Origin: Stygiobacter sp. RIFOXYC2_FULL_38_25
GTDB lineage: Bacteria > Bacteroidota > Ignavibacteria > Ignavibacteriales > Melioribacteraceae
NCBI GenBank assembly: GCA_001803165.1
Contig: MHAZ01000017.1
Location: 1-64,000, forward strand
Direction: 5' to 3'
DNA length: 64,000 nucleotides
The notes below the pieces were generated by a model. That model saw nothing but the letters and a program-made list of their open reading frames with translations. It had not been told where the DNA came from and did no database searches. Below are positions 49,600 through 59,302 of this stretch, piece after piece (the first letter of the stretch is position 1; every line of letters begins with the position of its first letter). The position numbers and the translations under genes are program-made.

Positions 49600-51725
49600 T
49601 ATTTGCCTGCCGCCTTATTGCCTTTAATATCTGTGCCTAAGCGCTGTAAGTATGAAATCAAAGCAATTATTTCTTTGTCTGATTCCGCCGGTGCGCCGTT
49701 ATTTAATAAATCTTTAGTAATGGCATCTGCTTGCTTTAACAAGTCTTGCTCGGCAATTTCCTCATAACCTTCTGCATAAGGTACACCAAGAGACCTCATG
49801 GCATTAATTTTTGTCTTAGTTGTAGATACATCCAATGTCTGAGTATATAACCACGGATAGCGTGGCATAATAGAACCTGGCGACATTGAGCGGGGATCTT
49901 CCATATGTAAGAAGTGCCAGAGATTTCCATACTTACCTCCTTCACGCTGCAAATCCGGACCGGTTCGTTTAGAACCCCACAAGAATGGATGTTCATAAAC
50001 TCCTTCGCCGGCTTTTGTGTATTCACCGTATCGTTCTGTTTCCGATCTAAACGGACGAACAAGCTGAGAGTGGCAAGAAACGCATCCTTCGCGAATGTAA
50101 ATATCTCTGCCTTGTAGTTCCAAAGGAGTGTAAGGTTTTATGCTGGCTATAGTTGGAATGTTCGAATCAATTGCGAGCATTGGAATAATCTGTACAGCAC
50201 CTCCAATAAGTATAACTACTAATGCTAATAGAGCAAACTTAACCGGGCGTTTTTCCAACCAGCGGTGGAACATTCCACGTTTAATTTTATCTGTAGCTTT
50301 TTCGATTGGCGAAGCTTCTGCTTCTTCATTTTTTATGAATGAACCTTGTTTAGCTGTAGCTAATAAATTGTAGATCAACAAAAACATTCCTAAGAAATAA
50401 AGGAAACCGCCAAACGAACGGATAACATGCATTGGCAGAATTTGTAATGTTGTTTCAAGGAAGTTAGGATATTGCAAAACGCCAAGCGGTGTGAATTGTT
50501 TCCACATAAGCGCTTGAGCAATTCCCGACCAATACATTGGAATTGCATAGAAAACGATTCCAAGCGTTGCTACCCAGAAATGTAAGTTGGCGAGTTTTTT
50601 CGAGAACAATTCCGTTCCCCACATTTTAGGTATTAACCAATAGAGAATACCAAACGACATCAAGCCGTTCCAGCCAAGTGCGCCAATGTGAGCGTGTCCA
50701 ACAGTCCAATCTGTAAAGTGAGAAATAGCGTTCACATTTTTCAAAGACATCATTGGACCTTCGAACGTTGACATACCGTAAGCGGTAACAGCAACCACCA
50801 TAAATTTTAGAATTGGATTATCGCGTACACGGTCCCAAGCACCGCGGAGAGTTAGCAATCCGTTTAACATACCGCCCCAAGATGGCGCGATAAGCATAAT
50901 CGAAAATACTGTTCCGAGTGATTGAGCCCAATCCGGCAATGAAGAATATAACAAGTGATGTGGACCAGCCCAGATATATAAAAATATCAAAGCCCAAAAA
51001 TGCAAGATTGATAGACGGTAAGAATAAACCGGTCTGTTTGCGGCTTTTGGCAAGAAGTAATACATCAAACCTAAGTAAGGAGTTGTTAAGAAGAACGCCA
51101 CTGCGTTATGCCCGTACCACCATTGAACAAGCGCGTCTTGAACTCCGGCATAAACAGAATAGCTTTTGAACATTCCAACCGGAAGTTCGATTGAATTGAC
51201 AACATGAAGAACCGTAATTGTTACAAACGTTGCAATGTAAAACCAAGCTGCAACGTAAATATGCTCTTCGCGGCGTTTAATAATTGTACCGAGCATGTTT
51301 GTGCCGAATGCCAGCCAAATAACCGCAATTGCTAAGTCGATTGGCCATTCAAGTTCTGCGTATTCTTTGCTTGTTGTAATACCAAGCGGAAGAGATACGG
51401 CTGCAGCAACAATAATTAACTGCCAGCCCCAGAAGTGAAATTGGCTTAAGAAATCGCTAAACATTCTTGCTTTCATCACACGTTGCAGCGAATAGTAAAC
51501 TCCGCCGAATATGATGTTTCCAACAAAAGCAAAAATTACAGCGTTTGTATGGAGAGGTCTTATTCTACCGAACGTAATGTATTGAAGACCAAGATTTAGC
51601 TCCGGTATATAGAGCTGAATAGCTATGATCAAACCGACGAGCATTCCAACAACGGCAAAAATTACAGCCGCTAACATGAACTGCTTGACGATCTGGTTGT
51701 CGTAACTGAATTTCTCCAACTGCAT
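49599..51725 (-). CDS. ccoNO: Fused cbb3 oxidase catalytic subunit CcoN-CcoO
   Basis: A 708-residue fusion of two subunits that are separate in proteobacteria. Residues ~1-475 are CcoN with about 12 helices and the haem/copper ligands in RPLHTNAVIFAFVGN, WWYGHNAVAFFLTTP (CuB), WAGPHHLLYSSLPDW (CuB His pair) and WTVGHAHIGALGWN. After a linker, residues ~500-690 are CcoO: a membrane anchor (FALLALVVILIGGAVQIIP), REGCVSCHSQLVRPF haem c site, GPDLQREGGKYGNLWH and MPRYPWL. It reduces oxygen to water at low oxygen tension while pumping protons. Such NO fusions are known from Bacteroidota. Confidence 0.96.
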   Translation of the reverse strand: MQLEKFSYDNQIVKQFMLAAVIFAVVGMLVGLIIAIQLYIPELNLGLQYITFGRIRPLHTNAVIFAFVGNIIFGGVYYSLQRVMKARMFSDFLSQFHFWGWQLIIVAAAVSLPLGITTSKEYAELEWPIDLAIAVIWLAFGTNMLGTIIKRREEHIYVAAWFYIATFVTITVLHVVNSIELPVGMFKSYSVYAGVQDALVQWWYGHNAVAFFLTTPYLGLMYYFLPKAANRPVYSYRLSILHFWALIFLYIWAGPHHLLYSSLPDWAQSLGTVFSIMLIAPSWGGMLNGLLTLRGAWDRVRDNPILKFMVVAVTAYGMSTFEGPMMSLKNVNAISHFTDWTVGHAHIGALGWNGLMSFGILYWLIPKMWGTELFSKKLANLHFWVATLGIVFYAIPMYWSGIAQALMWKQFTPLGVLQYPNFLETTLQILPMHVIRSFGGFLYFLGMFLLIYNLLATAKQGSFIKNEEAEASPIEKATDKIKRGMFHRWLEKRPVKFALLALVVILIGGAVQIIPMLAIDSNIPTIASIKPYTPLELQGRDIYIREGCVSCHSQLVRPFRSETERYGEYTKAGEGVYEHPFLWGSKRTGPDLQREGGKYGNLWHFLHMEDPRSMSPGSIMPRYPWLYTQTLDVSTTKTKINAMRSLGVPYAEGYEEIAEQDLLKQADAITKDLLNNGAPAESDKEIIALISYLQRLGTDIKGNKAAGK

Positions 51726-51789
51726 TCAGAGAACTCCTTGTTTTATTGATAGTTTCGAGCTGCGAGCATCAAGCAGATAGAATTGATTT

Positions 51790-51957
51790 CTATTTTTTAG
51801 CTGTGCCCTTTGCTTTTTTGTTTTCGTCAAATAAAATTCTAACCGATGGTGTGTACTTATCATCGTACTGACCGGATTTAACAGCCCATAAATATGCTGC
51901 CAAAAATCCCAATGCGACTAACAAACTTGCGCCTATAAGTACAATTACAATCTGCAT
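51790..51957 (-). CDS. ccoS: cbb3 oxidase maturation protein CcoS
   Basis: A 55-residue protein with one N-terminal helix (QIVIVLIGASLLVALGFLAA) then WAVKSGQYDD, the CcoS signature in which WAVxxGQFDD follows the helix, and a basic tail. Its ATG overlaps the stop of ccoI (TAATG). CcoS is needed to insert the cofactors of cbb3 oxidase. It lies 64 bases upstream of ccoNO. Confidence 0.9.
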   Translation of the reverse strand: MQIVIVLIGASLLVALGFLAAYLWAVKSGQYDDKYTPSVRILFDENKKAKGTAKK

Positions 51958-54380
51958 TATAAAAGACCTTTCTTCTTTGCAGAAATATTAACTGATAAAG
52001 TTGTAAAGACTACTGCTGAAATTGAGCTAACCGGCATTAGAACAGCGGCAATTAGAGGAGAGAGTGTTCCGCTAAACGCAAAGCTCAATCCAATAACATT
52101 ATATACGAAAGATAAAATAAAACTTGCTACGATAATTTTCTTACTTGTTTTTGAAAAAGCAATAAAATCTTTAATACGGTTAAAAGATTTTGAATCCAGA
52201 ATTCCGTCGCATGCCGGGGAAAAATTGTTTGTATCGTCGGAAATTGAGAGACCGATATTGCTCTGCTTCAAAGCGCCCGCATCATTCAAGCCATCGCCAA
52301 ACATTAAAACTTTTTTACCATTCTTCTGAAGTTCTTCAACAAAACTAAGCTTATCGTGGGGAGATTGGCGGAAATGAAATTCGTTGTCATAACCGAAGAA
52401 TTTTCTGAGATTCTCTTTTTCACCTTCATTATCGCCGGAAAGTAGAGCAAGGCCGTAATCCTTTTCCAAGTTGGAAATCAGTTCGCTGAGACCTTCTCTA
52501 TACTTGTTTGTAATCTCAAAGTAGCCAAGAGCTTCGTTGTTGATGGAAACATAAACTTTTGTGGAAAGATTTTCATCTGCAATCTGCTCATCAACAAAAT
52601 GCTTTGAGCCAATACGCAAAATCGTTCCGCCAAACTTTGCTTCTATTCCTTTTCCAGGCTGCTCGCTGTATTTATCAGATGAAAGAATTTTTTCTTCTTG
52701 AACGAAATTAAAAATTGCCAAACTTAGCGGGTGTGTAGAGTTTCTTACTGATGATTTGATGAAGCGAAATTCTTCTTGCGATAAATCCTTACCGATGAAC
52801 TTTACATTTGCCGCGCCGTTTTCAGTAATTGTTCCGGTCTTGTCAAATACAATCGTATCAATAGAAGCAAGCGCTTCTACTACGTGAGTATGTTTCAAGT
52901 AAAGCTTATTCTTTCCGAAAATCCTTAAGGTGTTGCCTAATGTAAATGGAGTTGATAACGCAAGCGCACATGGACATGCTACAATTAAAACTGCTGTTAC
53001 TGCGTTAAATGCCAAAGTTATGTTGGATGACCAAATTATTCCGGCGGCAATAGCAAGCACTATTACACCAAAAGTAAAATACTTACTGATTGTGTTTGAG
53101 AATGATGTAATGCCGGATTCTTCGCTAACGCTGCTTTTCTTAAATGCTTTGCTGTTCCATAATTGGGTTAGATAACTTTGCGAAACTTCTTTAATAGTTT
53201 CTATCTCGATTGCGCCGCCAACTTGTTTACCGCCGGCGTAAATCATTTCGCCATTTTTTTTCTCAACCGGAACAGCTTCGCCGGTTACAAAGCTGTAATC
53301 AATATTTCCGTTTCCCTTAATCAATATTGAATCGGCTGGAATCAACTCGTTGTTGCGTACGATTATTCTTTCACCAACAACAAGCTTTTCAACCGGAATG
53401 GTTGTTTCTCTATTTCCTTTATGAACAGTAACTGCAATTGGAAAATATGATTTGTAGTTGCGCTCAAAATTTAGTGTCTCGTAAGTTTTGTTTTGGAAAA
53501 GTTTTCCGATGAGCAAAAAGAAGATCAGTCCGGCGAGAGAATCCAAAAAGCCGGAACCATTAAGAAACGCTATATCAATTAGGCTTCGCAAGAAAAGGAC
53601 TAAAATTCCAAGCGCGAGAGGAACATCAATATTAACAATTCGTTTCCGTAAGCCTTTCCAAGCGGAAATGAAATAATCGCTGGAACTATAAAAGAAAACC
53701 GGAAGCGAAAGAATAATATTCAAGACAGCAAAAATCTTTTTCAGTTCTTCATGTTGAGCAATGTTGATTGATAAGTATTCGGGAAAACTTAAAAGCATAA
53801 TATTGCCGAAGCAAAAACCGGCAATTCCAATTTTGTAGTAAAGACTTTTGTATTCGCTTTTTGTTTTCTCTTCTTTCTTATCTTCCAGATTTAGTAATGG
53901 TTCGTAGCCAATTGAATCGAGCAGTCCTACAATCTTTTTCAGAGAAGTTGTTTTTTCCAGATAGGTAATAAACAGTTTCTTCTGAAGAAAATTTACTTTG
54001 GAAGAAATGATTCCGTTATCAAGATTGTAAAGGTTTTCCAGAATCCAGATGCAAGAACTGCAGTGCATTTGCGGAATATCAAACGTTACGTTGGTTTTTA
54101 TATCGTTGGAAAAATCAATGAGTTTTAATTTGAGATCGTGATCGTCGAGAAAATCATAATTGCGTTTGGTATGGTATTTACGTGTTGCGCCGGGGTTCTT
54201 ATCAATCGAGTAGTAATTACAAAGATTGTTTTCATCCAGAAGCTCAAAAACAGTTTTACATCCATTACAACAGAAAATTTTCTCGTTGAGTTTAATGGAT
54301 TCATCCGGGCATTCATCACCGCAGTGGTAACAAGCCGTTTTTGTGTTAACAGTTTTTTCGAGTAATTCTGTCTGTTCCAA
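51957..54380 (-). CDS. ccoI: CcoI/FixI heavy-metal (copper) P-type ATPase
   Basis: An 807-residue P1B ATPase exporting copper for cbb3 oxidase assembly. In order: an N-terminal Cys-rich zinc-ribbon-like domain (CYHCGDECPD...CCNGCKTVFELL), a heavy-metal-associated domain with CSSC in MHCSSCIWILENL, eight membrane helices, the actuator motif FVTGEAVP, the CPC metal site in VACPCALALSTPFTLGN, the phosphorylation site VFDKTGTITENG, the nucleotide-domain motif THPLSLA and the hinge MFGDGLNDAGALKQS. It is the first gene of the cbb3 operon. Confidence 0.95.
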   Translation of the reverse strand: MEQTELLEKTVNTKTACYHCGDECPDESIKLNEKIFCCNGCKTVFELLDENNLCNYYSIDKNPGATRKYHTKRNYDFLDDHDLKLKLIDFSNDIKTNVTFDIPQMHCSSCIWILENLYNLDNGIISSKVNFLQKKLFITYLEKTTSLKKIVGLLDSIGYEPLLNLEDKKEEKTKSEYKSLYYKIGIAGFCFGNIMLLSFPEYLSINIAQHEELKKIFAVLNIILSLPVFFYSSSDYFISAWKGLRKRIVNIDVPLALGILVLFLRSLIDIAFLNGSGFLDSLAGLIFFLLIGKLFQNKTYETLNFERNYKSYFPIAVTVHKGNRETTIPVEKLVVGERIIVRNNELIPADSILIKGNGNIDYSFVTGEAVPVEKKNGEMIYAGGKQVGGAIEIETIKEVSQSYLTQLWNSKAFKKSSVSEESGITSFSNTISKYFTFGVIVLAIAAGIIWSSNITLAFNAVTAVLIVACPCALALSTPFTLGNTLRIFGKNKLYLKHTHVVEALASIDTIVFDKTGTITENGAANVKFIGKDLSQEEFRFIKSSVRNSTHPLSLAIFNFVQEEKILSSDKYSEQPGKGIEAKFGGTILRIGSKHFVDEQIADENLSTKVYVSINNEALGYFEITNKYREGLSELISNLEKDYGLALLSGDNEGEKENLRKFFGYDNEFHFRQSPHDKLSFVEELQKNGKKVLMFGDGLNDAGALKQSNIGLSISDDTNNFSPACDGILDSKSFNRIKDFIAFSKTSKKIIVASFILSFVYNVIGLSFAFSGTLSPLIAAVLMPVSSISAVVFTTLSVNISAKKKGLL

Positions 54381-54505
54381 TCGTATTAGTTTTTGGGGTG
54401 ATTAATTCTTTTGCCCAAATTAATAATTTTAGACGTTATATCGAAATAAAATTGGACTTTGAGAACCGAGATTAAGAATTTGCACATCAAAAATTTGAGG
54501 AAGTT

Positions 54506-55273
54506 GTGGAATCACTTAAAGGAAAAATTGTTTTTATAACCGGAGCTTCATCCGGAATAGGAAAATCATGCGCGTATGCTTTTGCCGCAAAAGGAGCCAA
54601 CTTAGTTATTAGTGCGCGCAGAGAAAAAATTGTAGAAGAGGTTGCTAAAGACATCCGTGAAAAATTTGGCGTGAAGGTTTATACTATTAAGCTTGATGTA
54701 CGAAACCGTGAAGAGATTACAAAAGCAGTTTCTGCTTTGCCGGATGAATGGAAGGGAATTGACATTCTTATTAATAATGCCGGACTCGCACGCGGAATGG
54801 ATAAATTTTACGATGACGACCCTAACGGCTGGGATGAAATGATTGATACTAATGTGAAAGGATTACTCTTTGTTACTCACGCCATTTTACCGGGAATGAT
54901 TGAAAGAAAGTTTGGGCACATTATTAACATTGGCTCAATTGCCGGACGCGAAGCCTATCCCAAAGGTGCAGTTTACTGTGCAACCAAACACGCAGTTGAT
55001 GCAATCACGCGCTCACTTAGAATGGACACAATAGATAAAAACATTTTAGTAAGCACCATAGATGCCGGAATGGTTGAAACCAACTTCAGCAACATTCGCT
55101 TCGGCGATCCGGAAAAAGCTAAAAATGTTTACAAAGGTTTAACTCCACTTACCGGCGACGATATTGCAGACGCTGTTGTGTTTTGTGCAAGCCGTCCCGC
55201 CCATGTTAACATTGCTGAGATTACTTTACTCGCAGCGCGGCAAGCATCGGCAACAATTTCTTATAGAGAATAG
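54506..55273 (+). CDS. Short-chain dehydrogenase/reductase (YdfG-like)
   Basis: A 255-residue classical SDR. The cofactor motif is TGASSGIGKSCA, followed by NNAGLARG, the catalytic Ser in IGSIAGREAYP and YCATKHAVDAI (YxxxK). Residues after the first strand (SARREK) favour NADP(H). Closest known types are YdfG-like 3-hydroxy acid or serine dehydrogenases. It starts with GTG preceded by GAGG. It is divergent from ccoI and followed by a strong terminator. Confidence 0.92.
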   Translation: MESLKGKIVFITGASSGIGKSCAYAFAAKGANLVISARREKIVEEVAKDIREKFGVKVYTIKLDVRNREEITKAVSALPDEWKGIDILINNAGLARGMDKFYDDDPNGWDEMIDTNVKGLLFVTHAILPGMIERKFGHIINIGSIAGREAYPKGAVYCATKHAVDAITRSLRMDTIDKNILVSTIDAGMVETNFSNIRFGDPEKAKNVYKGLTPLTGDDIADAVVFCASRPAHVNIAEITLLAARQASATISYRE

Positions 55274-55283
55274 TATATAAAAA

Positions 55284-55311
55284 AAAGAGGCTGGCAGATG
55301 CCAGCCTCTTT
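55284..55311 (+). terminator. Strong terminator hairpin
   Basis: AAAGAGGCTGGC and GCCAGCCTCTTT form a perfect 12-base-pair stem with an AGAT loop, between the SDR and the convergent lipoprotein gene. It has an A run before and a short T run inside the stem, so it can act in both directions. Confidence 0.88.
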
Positions 55312-55354
55312 CCGACTAATAGTAACCACAATTTACAGAGTACTTTTCAAGTTT

Positions 55355-55879
55355 TTAGTACATCTCTTTACAAGGATTAAAATCCAGATTCGAAATAAAA
55401 TACTTAATTAGAAAAAAGTTGTTTGGCTGCTTTTCCCGGATTATAAAATATGAACCGGTATAAGCGTAAGGATGCTTTGTCTCAAACGAACTAACCGAAA
55501 AGCCGAAAGAACCGTAATCATAAACTTCATTTCCTCCGGACCAGATTTTTTCTGGGTTCGCTCTGAACGAATGAATTTTTATACCGGCTTTTGCCTGCTT
55601 CATATAGTTTTCTCTAACAGCACTTTTTCCGCGCAAAACAGGCTGAAAATTCGGTACCAGAATTACGTCTTCCGTGTAATACTTAAGCAAAGTTTCGTAA
55701 TCGCTTTTGTAAATAGCTTCTTCAATTATGCGGTTTGTTTCCTTCAACGATTTTTCTAATGAGGCATCGTTTGCAATTTTTGTTTTCTCTTGTTTGTCCG
55801 CACCCTGATCTTTACACGAAATAAAAACGGCAACAAGGAGGTAAAAAGATAACTGTAAAAAGAATTTCCCAGTTCTCAA
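55355..55879 (-). CDS. NTF2-like (SnoaL/DUF4440) lipoprotein
   Basis: A 174-residue protein with a lipoprotein signal (LLVAVFISC, Cys near residue 22). An NTF2-like cone fold follows: NRIIEEAIYKSDYETLLKYY, TEDVILVPNFQPVLRGKSAV, GGNEVYDYGSF and a final strand NNFFLIKYFIS. Such domains bind small ligands or act as simple hydrolases or isomerases; none can be assigned here. It faces the SDR gene across a terminator. Confidence 0.8.
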   Translation of the reverse strand: MRTGKFFLQLSFYLLVAVFISCKDQGADKQEKTKIANDASLEKSLKETNRIIEEAIYKSDYETLLKYYTEDVILVPNFQPVLRGKSAVRENYMKQAKAGIKIHSFRANPEKIWSGGNEVYDYGSFGFSVSSFETKHPYAYTGSYFIIREKQPNNFFLIKYFISNLDFNPCKEMY

Positions 55880-55911
55880 TTATCACCTCAAAAAAATATT
55901 CTGTTGTTTAA

Positions 55912-56523
55912 TTAATAAAAATAACTTACATCACCGGCGCCTTCGCGCAATACTTCCGGTTCTTCCCGGCTTAAGTCAATAATACTCGAAGGTTCTCCAT
56001 CTAAAGGACCAACAGAAAGCATTAGGTCAACCTGGTTCTCAAAGATCAACTTAATTTCTTCCGGATTGTATAGCAGTTCGCCATTTCGCTTTGTAACACT
56101 TGTGCTAACAATCGGATTCCCAAGTTCTTTGGTTAATTCCAAAGCGATATTATGATCGGGCACACGTATTCCAACTGTCTCCCGTTTTGTCCATAATTTT
56201 TTAGGAACTTCTTTGGCTGCGGGCAGAACAAAAGTGTACGGACCCGGCAGCAGTTTTTTCATTGTTTTATATGCATAATCTGAAACCCTGGCGTATTTGG
56301 CGATGTCTTTTAAGTTGGGGCAGATAAAGCTAAACAATTTTGTCCCGGCATCTTGCTTGATGTAATACACTCGCTCAAGCGCTTCTCTGTTAAATATGTC
56401 GCAACCAATACCGTAAACCGTGTCGGTTGGATAAATAACAACACCACCGCTTCTTAATACTTCAACCGCTTTATTGATGAACCTTAATTGAGGCGTAACC
56501 GGATGAAGTTCGTAGTATTCCAT
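55912..56523 (-). CDS. Sua5/YciO/YrdC-family protein
   Basis: A 203-residue protein of the threonylcarbamoyl-AMP synthase superfamily: GGVVIYPTDTVYGIGCDIFN, YYIKQDAGTKLFSFICPN, PGPYTFVLPAAK, TVGIRVPDHNIA and IVSTSVTKRNGE. The KxR/SxN-like binding residues of the family are partly visible. The YciO subgroup is slightly different from TsaC and its reaction is less certain. The role is probably tRNA t6A biosynthesis (L-threonyl-carbamoyl-AMP formation) or a related step. Confidence 0.87.
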   Translation of the reverse strand: MEYYELHPVTPQLRFINKAVEVLRSGGVVIYPTDTVYGIGCDIFNREALERVYYIKQDAGTKLFSFICPNLKDIAKYARVSDYAYKTMKKLLPGPYTFVLPAAKEVPKKLWTKRETVGIRVPDHNIALELTKELGNPIVSTSVTKRNGELLYNPEEIKLIFENQVDLMLSVGPLDGEPSSIIDLSREEPEVLREGAGDVSYFY

Positions 56524-56790
56524 AATATACTCCTTCCTTAATAGATTGATAACTAAGCAGAATAGATTGAAATTTTGCCGCGCGCAAAAACAACTGCGGC
56601 GTTATACACACACCCGCTCTTGTTGGAATAAACGTTTTTTTTGTGGAAATGGTTCTGGAAAGAATTTAGAACAGCTTTTCTCTGCATCTCGAGGTTCTTC
56701 GAAAAAGTTCTGCCTTAAGTAAGCGAGTTATAAACAAATTGTCAATAGCTAATTTTTGTTATTTTTATCCCGTCACAATTTTGCCGTGGG

Positions 56791-57957
56791 ATGAAAAATT
56801 TTAAGGGAATTTCAAAACAAGTTGTAATTCTGGGGATGGTAAGTTTGTTTACAGACTTTGCCAGCGAAATGCTCTATCCTATAACACCCCTATTTCTAAC
56901 TGCTGCACTTGGCGCTTCCATGACGATGGTTGGCTTGATTGAAGGCATTGCGGAAATTACCGCCGGTTTTCTAAAAGGTTATTTTGGGGCGTTGTCTGAT
57001 AAACTTGGCAAGCGCTCAATATTTGTTGTGATTGGCTATGGGTTATCCGGCGCTGTAAAATCTATTCCCGGAATAATAGCTTCGGTTCCATCAATTGTAA
57101 CCGCTCGTATAATAGATAGGATTGGAAAGGGAATAAGAACAGCTCCGCGTGATGCTCTGCTTGCCGCAGAAGCAAATGGAAACACCGGCGCTGTGTTTGG
57201 ATTTCACCGCGGAATGGATACACTTGGGGCAGTACTTGGACCTCTTGCGGCGCTTGCGTTACTTTACTTTTTACCGAATCAATATCAAACAATTTATTTG
57301 ATTGCTCTCGTTCCTTCACTTTTTGCATTTGGTTTTACACTTGCTGTAAAAGAAAAGAAAACTTCAGTTTGGGCTCCAAAGAAAAACCTCTATTCACAAT
57401 TCTGGAAAGTAGCGCCGAGGGAATACAAGAAATTGTTAATTACAATTGTTCTTTTTTCACTTGTCAATAGCAGCGATGTGTTCCTCATTCTTAAATCAAA
57501 GGATATTTCCGGTTCGGATATAACTTCGATTCTCGGTTATGTCTTTTACAATTTCATTTATGCAGTAGCTTCTTATCCAATCGGATTATTAGCTGACCGC
57601 TTTGGCAAAAGAAAAATGTTTGCCGCCGGTTTGTTCATCTTTGCGCTGGTGTATTTTGGTTTTGGAGTAAGCGAAAATTCTCTGCTGGTTTGGGTTTTGT
57701 TTACTTTGTACGGAATCTATGCGGCTTCAACCGAAGGAGTTTCTAAAGCTTGGGTTTCCGATCTTGTTCCGGCTGAGTTTCGCGGAACGGCAATTGGCTT
57801 GCTAACAATGCTTTCAAGTTTTGCTGTAATGCTCGGTTCATTTCTCACTGGAATTTTGTGGGATCAGTTTGGCTCACAAGTTCCGTTTCTGCTTTCCGCT
57901 ATTATCAGTTTAGGAATTGCAGTTTCACTCTATTTATCAAAGAAGAGTTTTTCTTAG
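56791..57957 (+). CDS. Major facilitator superfamily transporter
   Basis: A 388-residue polytopic protein with twelve helices. It has the MFS loop motif GALSDKLGKRSIFV after helix two, RIGKGIRTAPRDALLA between helices four and five, and the repeat LLADRFGKRKMFA in the second half. The RxGKGIRTAPRDA sequence is typical of the group annotated YfcJ/'MFS transporter' near metal or drug exporters. The substrate is unknown. It starts at ATG after GTGGG and is monocistronic. Confidence 0.9.
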   Translation: MKNFKGISKQVVILGMVSLFTDFASEMLYPITPLFLTAALGASMTMVGLIEGIAEITAGFLKGYFGALSDKLGKRSIFVVIGYGLSGAVKSIPGIIASVPSIVTARIIDRIGKGIRTAPRDALLAAEANGNTGAVFGFHRGMDTLGAVLGPLAALALLYFLPNQYQTIYLIALVPSLFAFGFTLAVKEKKTSVWAPKKNLYSQFWKVAPREYKKLLITIVLFSLVNSSDVFLILKSKDISGSDITSILGYVFYNFIYAVASYPIGLLADRFGKRKMFAAGLFIFALVYFGFGVSENSLLVWVLFTLYGIYAASTEGVSKAWVSDLVPAEFRGTAIGLLTMLSSFAVMLGSFLTGILWDQFGSQVPFLLSAIISLGIAVSLYLSKKSFS

Positions 57958-58020
57958 CGGCTTTGCGTCTCTGCGAGATATTTTTTCTCGCAAAGGCGCT
58001 AAGGCGCAAAAGCAATTCTT
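57957..58020. repeat. Dispersed intergenic repeat remnant
   Basis: The stretch CTTTGCGTCTCTGCGAGATA and the reverse-complement-like CTCGCAAAGGCGCTAAGGCG form an imperfect hairpin between the MFS and queC genes. A related sequence (CTTTGCGCATTTGTGTTTCT) occurs near 43803. Such CTTTGCG elements are common in intergenic DNA of this group. Confidence 0.4.
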
Positions 58021-58070
58021 CATTCTCAAACTCCATTTTGCTATTTTTGACCGGTTATTAGGAAAGATTA

Positions 58071-58757
58071 ATGCACAAAAATAAATTAGCAGTTGTTGCT
58101 GTTAGCGGCGGAATGGATAGCTGTGTTACGGCGGCAATTGCAAATCAAGAATATAGATTGGCTCTGATTCACATTAATTATGGACAGCGAACACAAACGC
58201 ACGAGTTGAGCTCGTTTAATGAGATTGCAAATTTCTATAATGTTGAAAAACGGTTGGTGATTGATCTAAGGCATTTTGCACAGATTGGCGGCTCATCGCT
58301 TACAGATAATTCTATTGAAGTTACGAAAGCAGATTTAGGCAGTCACGAAATTCCAAGCTCTTACGTTCCGTTTAGGAATGCGAACATATTAAGCGCATGC
58401 ACAAGCTGGGCAGAAGTTATTGGCGCGAGTGCTATTTTTGTTGGTGCTGTTTACGAAGACGCAAGCGGTTACCCGGATTGCCGTCCTGAGTTTTTTAGCG
58501 CTTACGAAAAAATGATTGATCTTGGCACAAAGCCGGAAACAAAAATAAAAATTGAAACTCCGATCATTCATTTTTCTAAAGCAGATATTGTTAAAAAGGG
58601 AATTGAACTTGGAGCTCCTCTTCACTTAACCTGGTCGTGCTATCAAAGTGAAGATGCAGCTTGCGGAGTTTGCGATAGCTGCGCTTTCCGTCTGCGCGGT
58701 TTTGAACAAGCCGGCGTTGAAGATCCGATTCCGTACAAAATTAGACCGAAGTATTGA
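58071..58757 (+). CDS. queC: 7-cyano-7-deazaguanine synthase QueC
   Basis: A 228-residue enzyme that converts 7-carboxy-7-deazaguanine with ammonia and ATP to preQ0 in queuosine biosynthesis. The PP-loop SGGMDSCVTAAI is at the N-terminus; VPFRNANILSA and the zinc site CYQSEDAACGVCDSCAFR are diagnostic. It is followed by queF, the next enzyme in the pathway. Queuosine modifies position 34 of GUN-type tRNAs. Confidence 0.95.
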   Translation: MHKNKLAVVAVSGGMDSCVTAAIANQEYRLALIHINYGQRTQTHELSSFNEIANFYNVEKRLVIDLRHFAQIGGSSLTDNSIEVTKADLGSHEIPSSYVPFRNANILSACTSWAEVIGASAIFVGAVYEDASGYPDCRPEFFSAYEKMIDLGTKPETKIKIETPIIHFSKADIVKKGIELGAPLHLTWSCYQSEDAACGVCDSCAFRLRGFEQAGVEDPIPYKIRPKY

Positions 58758-58902
58758 GTGAAGAGCACCGGCTCGTTATGATAACAAAAGAAATAATATA
58801 CCGCGAATTTAAAATTGAGCATGGATAAGAACCCTCCTCTTTTTCCCTTTTCTTGAATTGCTTCAAAGCAATAAATTTTTCATCAAACAATTAGGTAAGT
58901 CA

Positions 58903-59259
58903 ATGCAAGATAAAACTAAGATTTTGGTTACGTTCCCAAATCCAAACCCGGAACGGGATTACACAGTAATTCATTATGCGCCGGAGTTCACCTCTGTTTG
59001 TCCGGTAACCGGACAGCCGGATTACGCAACAATAGTTCTGGAATACATCCCGGATAAAATTTGCGTGGAGCTAAAGTCGTACAAGTTTTATCTGCAATCT
59101 TATCGCAACGATGGAATCTACTTTGAAGCAGTTACAAATAAAATAGCTAACGATCTTATCAAAATTATGAAACCGCGTTATCTAAAAGTGCTGGCAAAGT
59201 TCAACACACGCGGCGGAATTTCTTCTGATATAATCGTTGAGCATAAAAAAAGAAAATAG
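58903..59259 (+). CDS. queF: preQ0 reductase QueF (type I)
   Basis: A 118-residue short-form NADPH-dependent 7-cyano-7-deazaguanine reductase. The catalytic Cys lies in SVCPVTGQPDYA, the substrate Glu/Asp region in ICVELKSYKFYLQSYRN (the ESKS-type QueF motif), with NDGIYFEAVTNKI downstream. It makes preQ1 for tRNA exchange. The ATG at 58903 with AGGT upstream is used; a TTG at 58858 would add 15 non-conserved residues. QueC lies just upstream. Confidence 0.93.
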   Translation: MQDKTKILVTFPNPNPERDYTVIHYAPEFTSVCPVTGQPDYATIVLEYIPDKICVELKSYKFYLQSYRNDGIYFEAVTNKIANDLIKIMKPRYLKVLAKFNTRGGISSDIIVEHKKRK

Positions 59260-59302
59260 CCGGGTTGTATTTAGGCTATCCAAATTTTATAACTGACGAG
59301 AA

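Noticed and set aside
54381-54505. An FNR/ANR box upstream of the cbb3 operon
   Set aside because: No TTGAT-N4-ATCAA-like sequence was found in the divergent region.
58757-58902. A preQ1 riboswitch before queF
   Set aside because: No compact H-type pseudoknot pattern with an A-rich tail was found; the region shows only a short TTGCTT/AAGCAA inverted repeat.
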